Positions 6,184 through 13,181 of a stretch of 14,278 nt of DNA are shown here, one piece after another; the stretch's first letter is position 1, and every line of letters begins with the position of its first letter. The DNA is from Fusobacteriota bacterium (GTDB lineage: Bacteria > Fusobacteriota > Fusobacteriia > Fusobacteriales > Fusobacteriaceae): contig JAEWEF010000063.1 of the NCBI GenBank assembly GCA_023389595.1, positions 1-14,278 on the forward strand, read 5' to 3'. Made by a program: the position numbers and the translations under genes. Below the pieces are notes generated by a model, which was not told the origin of the DNA, ran no database searches, and was given only the letters and a program-made list of their open reading frames with translations.

Positions 6184-8373
6184 TTATTTTGATAATAATC
6201 TTTCAAGTTTTTCTATTCTTGCTTTTAAGTCCTCATTTTCTTTAATTAATTCATATGTTATGTTAGCTTGACCCTCTTTATACTGCTCTTTTGGAAGATT
6301 GTCTATTTTTTCTTTATCTCCAAATCTCCATGTAATACCTGCACCTACTACTACATCTTCAAATAATTTCTTACCTAAATTTGTTGTAAAAGCCATACTT
6401 CCATTTAATAGTAAATTCTCATTTACATGATGAGCAACACCTACTGCAACTGCTGTGTTTAGATTGTGCATACCAATTCCTGCCATAAATTGAGATGGTC
6501 TTAATGGGTCGTATGCTAAAGGCTTAAGCGATGTCATTGCACCTGTTATAGCAAGATTTTTATCAAGTCCATTTTGCATTGATTTCAAATCATCTTTAGT
6601 TGCATAACCATTTTTTACATAATCATATACTGCTTTTCCTGATACTGCATTTTTACCATCTTTTTTAATAACATCGTCCACTGTAACATCTAATTCAGAT
6701 ACATCTATAGTGTTAAATTTATTGTCAATTTCAGTTTTAGAATAAACACCTATATTTTCTCTAAAGTCTTTCTTGTCTTTTTCAGCTATAATATTAGAAC
6801 CATTTATATTAGCTTTAGAATTAAGTTTATTATCAGTTTCTTGTTTTGTATAAACATCTGTCTTGTTAGCTTTAGTATCTAATTTAGTATCTATTTCAGT
6901 TTTTACATAAACAGACCCTTTATCTAATTTATTATTTATTTTTTCTTTTAAAGCATTATCTAACTTATTTTCACTAATTGTTCCATTAGCTATCTTATCA
7001 TTTGTTATTGATGAGTCTTTTATATGTTTTGAATCAATAGAATTATCGTTTATATCTAATTCAACTCCAATATCTCCGAAAACTTTACCACTGCCATTTA
7101 TAGATATTGTGTTATTAGGAGATGTGATATCACTTAACCTACGATTGTCCATATCTATTGTATAGATTTTTCCTCTTGTTCCTCCAGTATCTCTATTATC
7201 GAATGTAGTTTCAGTAACATTAAATGTATTAGATTTTACAATTACATCATCTGCTGCAATTTCGTAAGTTACGTGTGATATATCCCCTGTAGGTTTTTCT
7301 GCAGGTACACTTCTTCTTGCTCTAGGTTTTGGGGTTGAGCTTGGGTCTGAAATTGTTATTGATGGCGGAGTTTCAGTTATTGGGTCTAGTGATGGTTTAT
7401 CTTTTTCATCATTTGATAGACGATTTGGGTCTCTAACCTCTACTCCTAAGGTAGGTTTTTTAGGTTCGATTGGTTTAGGGTGTACAGGAACTTCACTTGC
7501 ATCTGATATTGGAATATCATTTTCAGTTATATATGTTTTATATTCTTTTTTAACCTCTTTTCCATTTTCTAAAACTGTACCCTCATATATTGCCATTCTA
7601 GAAGTTTTATCATAATTTTTTAGAGTATAAGGCTTATATATGTATGCGTTTATTTTATTTATTTGTGTATTGTTTGATGATTTCATTACATCTTCAACCT
7701 TTAAGTTTTTAATTTCATTTGATTTTAGATTTTTAATGTACATATTCTTTCCAAGTTTTACTGTATTTTCTGTCTTGTTAGGATTTAATCTGTCTATTAC
7801 ATTTATTGCGCTTTTTTCTTCTTTGGGTAAACTTCTCCTTGCTCTAACTCTAGGCGAGGTAGATGAATATGGCATATATGGGTCTATTGTTGCTTTCATT
7901 TGATATTTTCCAGTTAAAATAATTTCATCTTTATCTAAATTTTTTAATATAATATCTTCAAGATTTCCAAAACCTACTCCTTTACCTTCTACTTCTTCTC
8001 CAACATTAGTAGTCCAACCTTCGTGTGTAGCTTGAACATGAGGAACTGGCTCTATGGGATTATCTCTTGTCGCTTCGTATATTTCATTTAGAATATCATC
8101 ATTTTCTATATCAAAATTTTTAAGAATTATAGTTTTTTTTGTCATTCCATCTTCAAAAGCTGCAAATTCCTTGTCAGCATTAAAAGTTAATTTTATATCA
8201 TATAGCTTTTTTGTTCCATCAGTTACTTTATTAATATAAACTCTTTCTTTTGGAACTATATTAATTTCATCACTTAATGCTAAGTTTCCTGTAATTAAAA
8301 AGGATAGTAGTACAGCTTGTGTAATTTTTATTTTATTTTTTAAAACTCCTTTTAAAAATTTTATTTGTTTCAT
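6184..8373 (-). CDS. YadA-type trimeric autotransporter adhesin
   Basis: A 729-residue surface protein expected to trimerise, anchor in the outer membrane and project an adhesive stalk. I choose the ATG at 8371-8373 because GGAGG lies at 8381-8385; an upstream in-frame ATG at 8406 lacks such a site. Layout: signal peptide about 1-34; N-terminal region; RARRS at 177-181; Pro-rich linker about 285-350; second RARRS at 351-355; a stalk with tail-fibre-like repeats YVKTEID, YTKQETD and YSKTEID (about 489-550) and a SGKAVYDYVKNG segment; then a YadA anchor domain (about 606-685: AMTSLKPLAYDPLRPSQFMA to GAGITWRFG). Unusually, about 44 residues follow the barrel, ending in a heptad-like helix (IKENEDLKARIEKLERLLSK). 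The gene follows the transglycosylase gene by 44 nt and may share its transcript. It could help cell contact during conjugation or in a host; that is inference. Confidence 0.9.
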   Translation of the reverse strand: MKQIKFLKGVLKNKIKITQAVLLSFLITGNLALSDEINIVPKERVYINKVTDGTKKLYDIKLTFNADKEFAAFEDGMTKKTIILKNFDIENDDILNEIYEATRDNPIEPVPHVQATHEGWTTNVGEEVEGKGVGFGNLEDIILKNLDKDEIILTGKYQMKATIDPYMPYSSTSPRVRARRSLPKEEKSAINVIDRLNPNKTENTVKLGKNMYIKNLKSNEIKNLKVEDVMKSSNNTQINKINAYIYKPYTLKNYDKTSRMAIYEGTVLENGKEVKKEYKTYITENDIPISDASEVPVHPKPIEPKKPTLGVEVRDPNRLSNDEKDKPSLDPITETPPSITISDPSSTPKPRARRSVPAEKPTGDISHVTYEIAADDVIVKSNTFNVTETTFDNRDTGGTRGKIYTIDMDNRRLSDITSPNNTISINGSGKVFGDIGVELDINDNSIDSKHIKDSSITNDKIANGTISENKLDNALKEKINNKLDKGSVYVKTEIDTKLDTKANKTDVYTKQETDNKLNSKANINGSNIIAEKDKKDFRENIGVYSKTEIDNKFNTIDVSELDVTVDDVIKKDGKNAVSGKAVYDYVKNGYATKDDLKSMQNGLDKNLAITGAMTSLKPLAYDPLRPSQFMAGIGMHNLNTAVAVGVAHHVNENLLLNGSMAFTTNLGKKLFEDVVVGAGITWRFGDKEKIDNLPKEQYKEGQANITYELIKENEDLKARIEKLERLLSK

Positions 8374-8380
8374 TAAAATA

Positions 8381-8385
8381 CCTCC
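8381..8385 (-). promoter_or_regulatory. Ribosome binding site fixing the adhesin start
   Basis: GGAGG on the minus strand, 7 nt before the ATG at 8373. It decides in favour of MKQIKFL as the N-terminus, giving a normal signal peptide, over a start 11 codons upstream at 8406. Confidence 0.8.
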
Positions 8386-8417
8386 TTTAAATTGTTTAAA
8401 AAACATATCATTTCATA

Positions 8418-9104
8418 TCATAAATCTAACTTATAATCTTCATTATCTAAATTAGATTGAAATTCTACAGTATTAAATGTATAGTTTTTTTCACTTAATT
8501 CATTGTAAATTTTAACAACTTTATCCACATAGTTTTGAGTTTCAGTAAAAGGAGGTATAGTGTCGTATTTTTTTACATTTCCATATCCTGCATTATAAGA
8601 CGCAAGAGCAAGCCCTATATCCTCGTTATTATTATCAAGACAGTATCTAAAATATTTAATTCCTCCTTTTATATTCTCATACATATCATAAGGATTAATT
8701 CCTAAATCTTCAGCTGTTGATGGCATAATCTGCATAAGTCCTATTGCACCAGCAGGCGATTCAACAAAATTATTAAAATTAGATTCAACTTTCATTATTG
8801 CTATAATAATATTTTCGTCTACTTTATATATATTTGAAAAATAATGAATTATTTCATAAATCTCTCTAGCCACTTGTGAATCATATGAGTTATCTATTAT
8901 GTAATTTTTCCCTTTATTTTTTAAGTTATATTTAATAATAAGATTGTCCATTTCTTCTGTTTCTTTTTTTGCTTTTTGATATATAGTACTTTCTATATCA
9001 ATATTTTCAGATAACTTTTGTTCTTCATTTTTAATCTCAATACAATAACTATGTATACTAAATATCATGGATAAAGGTATAACTAGTTTAAATATTGTTT
9101 TCAT
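8418..9104 (-). CDS. Secreted VirB1-like lytic transglycosylase (SLT domain)
   Basis: A 228-residue exported murein hydrolase that would cleave peptidoglycan glycan strands. It has an N-terminal signal sequence (about 1-20, MKTIFKLVIPLSMIFSIHSY) and a charged spacer of ~65 residues. A C-terminal SLT domain spans about 88-212, with the catalytic glutamate E107 in MKVESNF, GLMQIMP at 122-128 and SYNAG at 169-173, the standard lysozyme-like motifs. In type IV secretion loci such enzymes (VirB1 role) open the cell wall for the channel, and the TrbL- and VirB5-like genes nearby support that role. It carries the conserved leader with palindrome copy 2. The downstream adhesin gene follows after 44 nt without its own palindrome. 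The enzyme family is certain; the conjugative role is inferred from context. Confidence 0.93.
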   Translation of the reverse strand: MKTIFKLVIPLSMIFSIHSYCIEIKNEEQKLSENIDIESTIYQKAKKETEEMDNLIIKYNLKNKGKNYIIDNSYDSQVAREIYEIIHYFSNIYKVDENIIIAIMKVESNFNNFVESPAGAIGLMQIMPSTAEDLGINPYDMYENIKGGIKYFRYCLDNNNEDIGLALASYNAGYGNVKKYDTIPPFTETQNYVDKVVKIYNELSEKNYTFNTVEFQSNLDNEDYKLDL

Positions 9105-9162
9105 AAAAAATATCTCCTTTTTTTCCGTCTTTATATAACAAACATAAAAATTAAAATTTTTT
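9105..9162 (-). promoter_or_regulatory. Conserved leader/promoter module of the transglycosylase gene
   Basis: Between palindrome copy 2 and the ATG, the minus strand carries an A/T block, then TATGTTTGTTATATAAAGACG, then A-rich DNA with AAAGGAG. It is almost identical to the leader before the VirB5-like gene (13182-13237) and recognisably related to the one before the outer-membrane gene. The TATATA (9132-9137) is the candidate -10; no consensus -35 is seen, and the palindrome centre is 40 bp upstream of it. Confidence 0.6.
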
Positions 9163-9181
9163 AGGTAACAACTTGTTACCT
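9163..9181. repeat. 19-bp palindrome, copy 2
   Basis: Perfect 9-1-9 inverted repeat (plus strand AGGTAACAACTTGTTACCT) between the outer-membrane gene (stop 9202-9204) and the transglycosylase gene (start 9104). It is not inside either gene. The minus strand just before it (TTTTAGATAGGTAAC) vaguely resembles the NDLGR-coding DNA of copies 1 and 5, but is not in a reading frame here. Confidence 0.9.
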
Positions 9182-9201
9182 ATCTAAAACACTGTTATAT
9201 A

Positions 9202-10299
9202 TTAAAATTTTATCTTTATTGAAGCACCAAAATTATTGTGATAATCATTATTTACTTTCCTTATATTATTAACTATTGAAAAATCTAGTAAATTTGTTTC
9301 TAAAGTTGCTCCAGCTTCTATTCCTATATCTAATCTATTAGATATACCATCGAATGTATCTATAAATATATGTTCTAAATATGGTTCTATTTTAGGTTTT
9401 ATATATACATCGTCTGCAATTTCTATTTTATTTTCGTATCCTACTCCACAATGTATTTTAAATTTACTACTTCTTATACCTCCTTTTATTTCTGGACTTT
9501 TTAAAGAAATTATTCCATTTGCATTTACAACTGAATATATTCCCTCTATATCTCCTATAGAAAGGTTTTGTTTATATTTTAGATTTCCACCTACATAATT
9601 TTCATTTCTTGAAAAATCTTTTATAAATGTAGGGGTAAGCATTACACTTGCAGTATCTTTTTTATATCCTATAATACCTGTAACTTCTAATTTAGAATTA
9701 TTAATAACTAAATTATCAGTAGTATTTTTAGATTCTTCTATATTAGTAGGAACGGATAAAAGAGTATTTAATGTTGGCTTGTTATTTTCATCTTTTTCTT
9801 TGTTATTTTCCTTTTCCTTTTCTTTTTCAGCTTTTATTAATTCTTCTTTTATTTTTTCGTTTATAATGGTGCTTGCAAAAGGTAAATCATTTTTTAATTT
9901 TGTTTTATCAGCATTATCATATTTTGAATATTCTATGTTTGCACCATAATATAGTTCATCTACACTTCTAATAAAAGTTATTCCAAATCTTTTAGAAATT
10001 AAATTTTGCTTATACTTGTCAAAGCTAAAATATGGAATTACACTGTTATTTGTTTCGTAGATTGAAAAAGGTATATCATCAAATTTAGAAAATATGTTTC
10101 TATTAATCTCATCAGATTCTATTAATGATAAAGTTCTAATTAATTCTTTATTAGTATAACCTTTAAAATTGTTGTAGTTATATTTGCTTTCAATTTTAAT
10201 TGTAGTTCCATCTTCAAAAAAGTTTTCCTTTTCTATTTCTACTTTTGCTAGTGATGACATACTAGAAACTACAAAAAATAATAAAAAATATTTTTTCAT
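9202..10299 (-). CDS. Exported protein, probable outer-membrane beta-barrel
   Basis: A 365-residue protein with a clear signal peptide (MKKYFLLFFVVSSMSSLA, cleavage likely near residue 18-19). I do not recognise the family. The N-terminal third is mixed and charged. A Lys/Glu/Asn-rich linker spans about 158-172. The C-terminal half shows alternating polar/hydrophobic strands (for example the stretches around LEVTGIIGYK, GVGYENKIEI and LDIGIEAGATLETNLL). The last residue is phenylalanine (GASIKIKF), as in many outer-membrane proteins recognised by the BAM complex. These features suggest a barrel of perhaps 10-12 strands at the outer membrane, possibly a surface receptor or mating-pair component; the function is open. 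It follows the conserved leader with palindrome copy 3, and a terminator-like hairpin stands upstream. Confidence 0.75.
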   Translation of the reverse strand: MKKYFLLFFVVSSMSSLAKVEIEKENFFEDGTTIKIESKYNYNNFKGYTNKELIRTLSLIESDEINRNIFSKFDDIPFSIYETNNSVIPYFSFDKYKQNLISKRFGITFIRSVDELYYGANIEYSKYDNADKTKLKNDLPFASTIINEKIKEELIKAEKEKEKENNKEKDENNKPTLNTLLSVPTNIEESKNTTDNLVINNSKLEVTGIIGYKKDTASVMLTPTFIKDFSRNENYVGGNLKYKQNLSIGDIEGIYSVVNANGIISLKSPEIKGGIRSSKFKIHCGVGYENKIEIADDVYIKPKIEPYLEHIFIDTFDGISNRLDIGIEAGATLETNLLDFSIVNNIRKVNNDYHNNFGASIKIKF

Positions 10300-10351
10300 G
10301 TTAATCTCCTTTTTTTGTCTTTATAAAACATACTAAATATTTTAAAATATA
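10300..10351 (-). promoter_or_regulatory. Leader/promoter module of the outer-membrane protein gene
   Basis: A diverged member of the leader family: the minus strand reads TATGTTTTATAAAGACAAAA followed by AAAGGAG before the ATG at 10299. The TATAAA box (10322-10327) lies 39 bp from the centre of palindrome copy 3, matching the 40-41 bp spacing in the other two leaders. Confidence 0.55.
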
Positions 10352-10370
10352 AGGTAACAACTTGTTACCT
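10352..10370. repeat. 19-bp palindrome, copy 3
   Basis: Perfect 9-1-9 inverted repeat (plus strand AGGTAACAACTTGTTACCT), upstream of the outer-membrane protein gene. AT-rich direct repeats of AAATATTTTAAA type flank it on both sides (near 10335-10347 and 10384-10395). Confidence 0.9.
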
Positions 10371-10430
10371 ATATGTTTTTTACAAATATTTTAAATATTA
10401 ATTTCTTTAAATAACGTACTTAAAAATTTT

Positions 10431-10462
10431 ATAATAAGGGCAAAATTAATTGCCCTTATTAT
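10431..10462 (-). terminator. 13-bp perfect hairpin at the end of the 87-aa gene
   Basis: Perfect inverted repeat with arms ATAATAAGGGCAA and TTGCCCTTATTAT and a 6-nt loop. The minus-strand stem begins at the stop codon (10459-10461) and is followed by AAAATTTTT. It is a good candidate for an intrinsic terminator that ends the primase/VirB5/TrbL transcript before the outer-membrane gene, although the T-run is displaced by 4 nt. Confidence 0.65.
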
Positions 10463-10722
10463 CTACCTAAATCATTGCTTTCCTTTTCTTTTGCTAGCTT
10501 TTCTTCAAAAGGGTTGTAGTCATATATGAATGTTGCTTTATAACAAGCTACAGAAACGTGTGTTATTTGTATATGTTTTATTTTTTTACCAGCTTTTATT
10601 CTATTAGCTATTTCAATGTCAAATTTTTCTTGTCCATCGACAGTTATTGTTTCACAATATTTATTAGCTTCTTCTAATTCTTTTTCATTCCAACCTTTAG
10701 AAAATATACCTATAATAATCAC
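10459..10722 (-). CDS. 87-aa unknown protein with NDLGR C-terminal tail, non-ATG start
   Basis: A small, soluble, charged protein with no signal peptide or membrane segment. I do not recognise it. The middle (IKHIQITHVSVACYKATFIYDYNPF) looks like beta strands. The last 18 residues, NPFEEKLAKEKESNDLGR, align without gaps to the ends of the winged-helix protein and the primase. There is no ATG in the frame: the only standard candidate is GTG at 10720-10722, which lies directly against AAGGAG (10722-10727), too close for normal initiation. ATT or ATA codons at the following positions have better spacing, so the true start may be a rare one, or translation may be coupled to trbL, whose stop is 10 nt upstream. 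No palindrome overlaps this tail; a terminator hairpin does. The tail and the coupling support a real gene of the conjugative operon. Confidence 0.7.
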   Translation of the reverse strand: MIIIGIFSKGWNEKELEEANKYCETITVDGQEKFDIEIANRIKAGKKIKHIQITHVSVACYKATFIYDYNPFEEKLAKEKESNDLGR

Positions 10723-10732
10723 TCCTTATTAT

Positions 10733-11737
10733 TTACTTAAATCTTGAATAAATATCTTTAATTTTATTACTCATTTGTTTTCTTGCATTTCTTATTCCAT
10801 TTCCTATAGGTGCTAATGCTCCAATTTCGTTGCCATATTTATCTTGTCTTATCATAGCTTTACCAGCATTATTTTTCATTCCACTTATTGCATTAGACAT
10901 TGATGATGCACCTATACCAAGAGCTGCTATAGAACCTGATAATATGGCACTAGATATTGTGCCAGCTTTATTAATAAGCATGAACATAAAAATCATAAAA
11001 ACGAATTTAGTCCAAACTGTGTCATATACACCGTCATCAACACCATTAAATACATGTTCAAAATCTAATACATTAGAATCTCTAACTGCTTTAATAAAGA
11101 GTAGTATTATAGTTGTAACGAATACTTCTATAGCTTGAGAAAATAGACCATTTAAACCTTTATTGGTTATATCTTTAGTCTTATCAAAACCAGCAAAAGG
11201 CATTAATATGAATGTAACACCAGCAACTAAATAGAATTTAAGATATATTGTTACTACTTGTATATATAACATTATAAAGAAAATATACAATGATGCCACT
11301 AAACCAAGACCTATTATTGCTATTGATTCTACTCCAAAGTAATCACCGAGAGATAACCCGATACCAGTTGCTATAGTTCCAACACCAGCAAGAAAACCAC
11401 CTTTAATAGAATCTAATGCTCCAAAATCAAAATCTTGACTAGAACCATTACCAGTCGCAACATTAGCTAACTGTATTGCACCAGGAAATAAGTGGTCAAA
11501 AACGAGTGTTTTGTACTCTAATATTATATACCAAAAGAAAAAGTAATACAATACTTTTTTTACTAATTTGATAACAACACTCATACCATCACTTTCATCG
11601 AAAATGAATGACATAGTTAAATCAATAATTACAAAAGTTATAAATAAACCTTGTACGAAAGGAGATAAATTATCAACTATACCTTTAGAAAAAGCAATCA
11701 TAGTTGTAAAAATCTTCTCTATATTAACACCAAACAT
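10733..11737 (-). CDS. trbL: TrbL/VirB6-family type IV secretion inner-membrane protein
   Basis: A 334-residue polytopic protein that would form part of the inner-membrane channel of a conjugative type IV secretion system. I start it at the ATG 11735-11737 because AGGAGG (overlapping the stop of the preceding gene) lies 9 nt upstream; an in-frame ATG at 11758 would sit inside the upstream gene. Hydrophobic segments occur at about 24-45, 60-80, 112-130, 138-180, 200-215 and 243-285, with a Gly/Asp-rich region between the second and third. The cytoplasmic C-terminal ~50 residues are basic (RNARKQMSNKIKDIYSRFK). The pattern (long central hydrophobic region, small-residue-rich helix, basic tail) matches TrbL/VirB6. 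It sits two genes after a VirB5/TrbJ-like gene, the canonical order. It does not carry the NDLGR tail. Confidence 0.85.
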   Translation of the reverse strand: MFGVNIEKIFTTMIAFSKGIVDNLSPFVQGLFITFVIIDLTMSFIFDESDGMSVVIKLVKKVLYYFFFWYIILEYKTLVFDHLFPGAIQLANVATGNGSSQDFDFGALDSIKGGFLAGVGTIATGIGLSLGDYFGVESIAIIGLGLVASLYIFFIMLYIQVVTIYLKFYLVAGVTFILMPFAGFDKTKDITNKGLNGLFSQAIEVFVTTIILLFIKAVRDSNVLDFEHVFNGVDDGVYDTVWTKFVFMIFMFMLINKAGTISSAILSGSIAALGIGASSMSNAISGMKNNAGKAMIRQDKYGNEIGALAPIGNGIRNARKQMSNKIKDIYSRFK

Positions 11738-11745
11738 AATTTTTT

Positions 11746-11751
11746 CCTCCT
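11746..11751 (-). promoter_or_regulatory. Ribosome binding site fixing the trbL start
   Basis: AGGAGG on the minus strand overlaps the TAA stop of the four-helix membrane protein (TAAGGAGG) and precedes the ATG at 11737 by 9 nt. This selects MFGVNIEK as the N-terminus and implies tight coupling of the two genes. Confidence 0.75.
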
Positions 11752-12215
11752 TAAACAAATTTTATATATAATGGAAATAAATATACTATTGTCCATAATA
11801 TACATAAAAAAATATAGAAATATTTTCTGTTAATTTTTAAAACTTTACTTTTTTCAATTATCAAAACTACAAGAGTAATAATCAAAGATAATAAAATGAT
11901 ATTATCAAATATATACGGCATAAATTTAAATTTAGGTACACCAAAAATTTGAACTTCTATAAATAGTATTACTAATAAAGAATAGAAAGGTATCATTATT
12001 TTTAAAATTTTATTATTTTCAAATTCCTTTTCTTTTAATTTATTATAGAAATAAGGTGCTGTAACAATAGGCAATCCACAAATAATTAAACTTGAAAAAG
12101 TTTTTACTCCTATAAAAATAAATAAAAGGAATAATCCCATTAAAAATATTCCTGAATTTTTATAGTTTTCAGAATCTTCTTTATATTGTTTTCTAAAAAA
12201 TCTTAATACACTCAT
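11751..12215 (-). CDS. Small four-helix membrane protein between VirB5- and VirB6-like genes
   Basis: A 154-residue protein with a short charged N-terminus (MSVLRFFRKQYKEDSENYKN) and four hydrophobic segments at about 21-36 and 38-53 (possibly one hairpin), 71-90, 103-120 and 130-150. I do not recognise the family from sequence. Position is informative: in RP4 (trbJ-trbK-trbL) and pKM101 (traC-eex-traD) the gene between the VirB5 and VirB6 homologues encodes entry exclusion. Those are small lipoproteins, whereas this one lacks a signal peptide and lipobox, so the analogy is positional only. A GAGGAG site precedes the ATG, and palindrome copy 4 lies 25 bp upstream. Its stop codon overlaps the trbL ribosome binding site. 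Confidence 0.75.
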   Translation of the reverse strand: MSVLRFFRKQYKEDSENYKNSGIFLMGLFLLFIFIGVKTFSSLIICGLPIVTAPYFYNKLKEKEFENNKILKIMIPFYSLLVILFIEVQIFGVPKFKFMPYIFDNIILLSLIITLVVLIIEKSKVLKINRKYFYIFLCILWTIVYLFPLYIKFV

Positions 12216-12239
12216 AATAATCTCCTCTTATTTATAAAT

Positions 12240-12258
12240 AGGTAACAAGTTGTTACCT
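12240..12258. repeat. 19-bp palindrome, copy 4
   Basis: Perfect 9-1-9 inverted repeat (plus strand AGGTAACAAGTTGTTACCT) 25 bp before the start of the four-helix membrane protein. Here the conserved 40-bp spacer and AAAGAC box do not follow it; instead TTTATAAATAAG and GAGGAG come directly after. It would lie in the 5' UTR of any promoter upstream (a TTGACA occurs near 12300). Confidence 0.9.
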
Positions 12259-12320
12259 GCATCTATTGTTATCTTTGTCTTTGTTTAATTTAAAACTCCA
12301 TATGTCAAAGATAAAAGCAA

Positions 12321-13181
12321 TTAATTAAACTTTATTTTTATAGTAGAATTGTTGTTTGTAGCTTCTTTTTTCCATTTTTCTCCTAATTCTTCCTTTTTCT
12401 TGTCGTCTGCCTCTTTCTCTTTTTTTAATTTTTTAGCTTCTTTATCATCAACATCTTTTTCTGATAATGTTATTTCACTCATATTTTTCATCATATCTTT
12501 CATTTCACTAATCATTTGGTTAGTAGTTCCCAACATATTAGAAATATTTTGTAGTGATTCTAATTCTGTTGTAGCTTTACCAGCACTTTCTAATTGTTTT
12601 GCTATTTCTTTAAATTCTTCATCTCTTGATTTATAACCACCACTTCCACTACTACTCTTGAATTTTTTATTAAGAGTTTTTCTAGCTTCATCTACAGCAC
12701 TTTTCATTTCTTCTATTTTTTGTTCAGCATCTTTCATTTCTTTATCAGTCCATACTGTATCTGTATTTAGATTATTTAAAAACCATTTATCGGCATTTTC
12801 TAATTTAGTATGCATATCATTTAATAAGTTTTTAGCTTTATTTTCATATTCTCTTATTTCATTTATTTTTTGTACTATTTCTCTAATTTTATTTTTAGTA
12901 AGTATTTCATTAATTTCTTTGATTTTTAGCATTTTCTTTATTTCTTCTTCTTGTTTTTCTAACCACTCATATTTTTCTTGAATTTTCATTGCTAGAGTAT
13001 TTAATTGTGTGAGTACACTTTCTCCTAAAATTCCAGCTAATATTTCATTTTGCACTAAAGTATTTACTCCATTAAATAATCCAAAAAATGAATAACTAGG
13101 TTGAGAGTGTAAAGTAAATGTTGTTCCTAATGTTCCAATGATAGCTAGAGTTGTAATAATTTTTTTTGTTTTTTGTTTCAT
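12321..13181 (-). CDS. VirB5/TrbJ-like exported coiled-coil protein
   Basis: A 286-residue protein with an N-terminal signal peptide (basic MKQKTKK, hydrophobic ITTLAIIGTLGTTFTL, cleavage probably around 25-31). A long, helical charged region runs from about 55 to 175 (for example KIQEKYEWLEKQEEEIKKML), followed by a Ser/Gly-rich break (SSSGSGGY, about 177-184) and a second helical stretch with many Met residues. The C-terminus is Lys/Glu-rich. Size, export signal, helical coiled-coil character and placement two genes before a TrbL/VirB6 homologue match TrbJ/VirB5, the minor pilus-tip component involved in recipient contact; the assignment rests on architecture and context rather than a strict motif. 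It carries the best-preserved leader with palindrome copy 5. The start is supported by AAAGGAGG about 6 nt upstream. Confidence 0.75.
   Translation of the reverse strand: MKQKTKKIITTLAIIGTLGTTFTLHSQPSYSFFGLFNGVNTLVQNEILAGILGESVLTQLNTLAMKIQEKYEWLEKQEEEIKKMLKIKEINEILTKNKIREIVQKINEIREYENKAKNLLNDMHTKLENADKWFLNNLNTDTVWTDKEMKDAEQKIEEMKSAVDEARKTLNKKFKSSSGSGGYKSRDEEFKEIAKQLESAGKATTELESLQNISNMLGTTNQMISEMKDMMKNMSEITLSEKDVDDKEAKKLKKEKEADDKKKEELGEKWKKEATNNNSTIKIKFN

Noticed and set aside
8374..8406. Adhesin start at the upstream ATG (8406)
   Set aside because: The GGAGG site lies between this ATG and the one at 8373, and the longer N-terminus would add MFFKQFKGGIL before the signal peptide.
10398..10420. 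An additional promoter box (CGTTATTTAAAG) after the terminator hairpin
   Set aside because: It resembles the leader box but has no palindrome at the usual distance upstream, and AT-rich chance matches are expected.
11738..11758. trbL start at the upstream ATG (11758)
   Set aside because: It would lie within the preceding gene without a ribosome binding site, whereas AGGAGG is well placed before 11737.
9202..12345. Shared IKIKF ending of the outer-membrane protein and the VirB5-like protein
   Set aside because: Only five residues in a Lys/Ile/Phe-rich, AT-biased setting, with no further similarity upstream; chance is likely.
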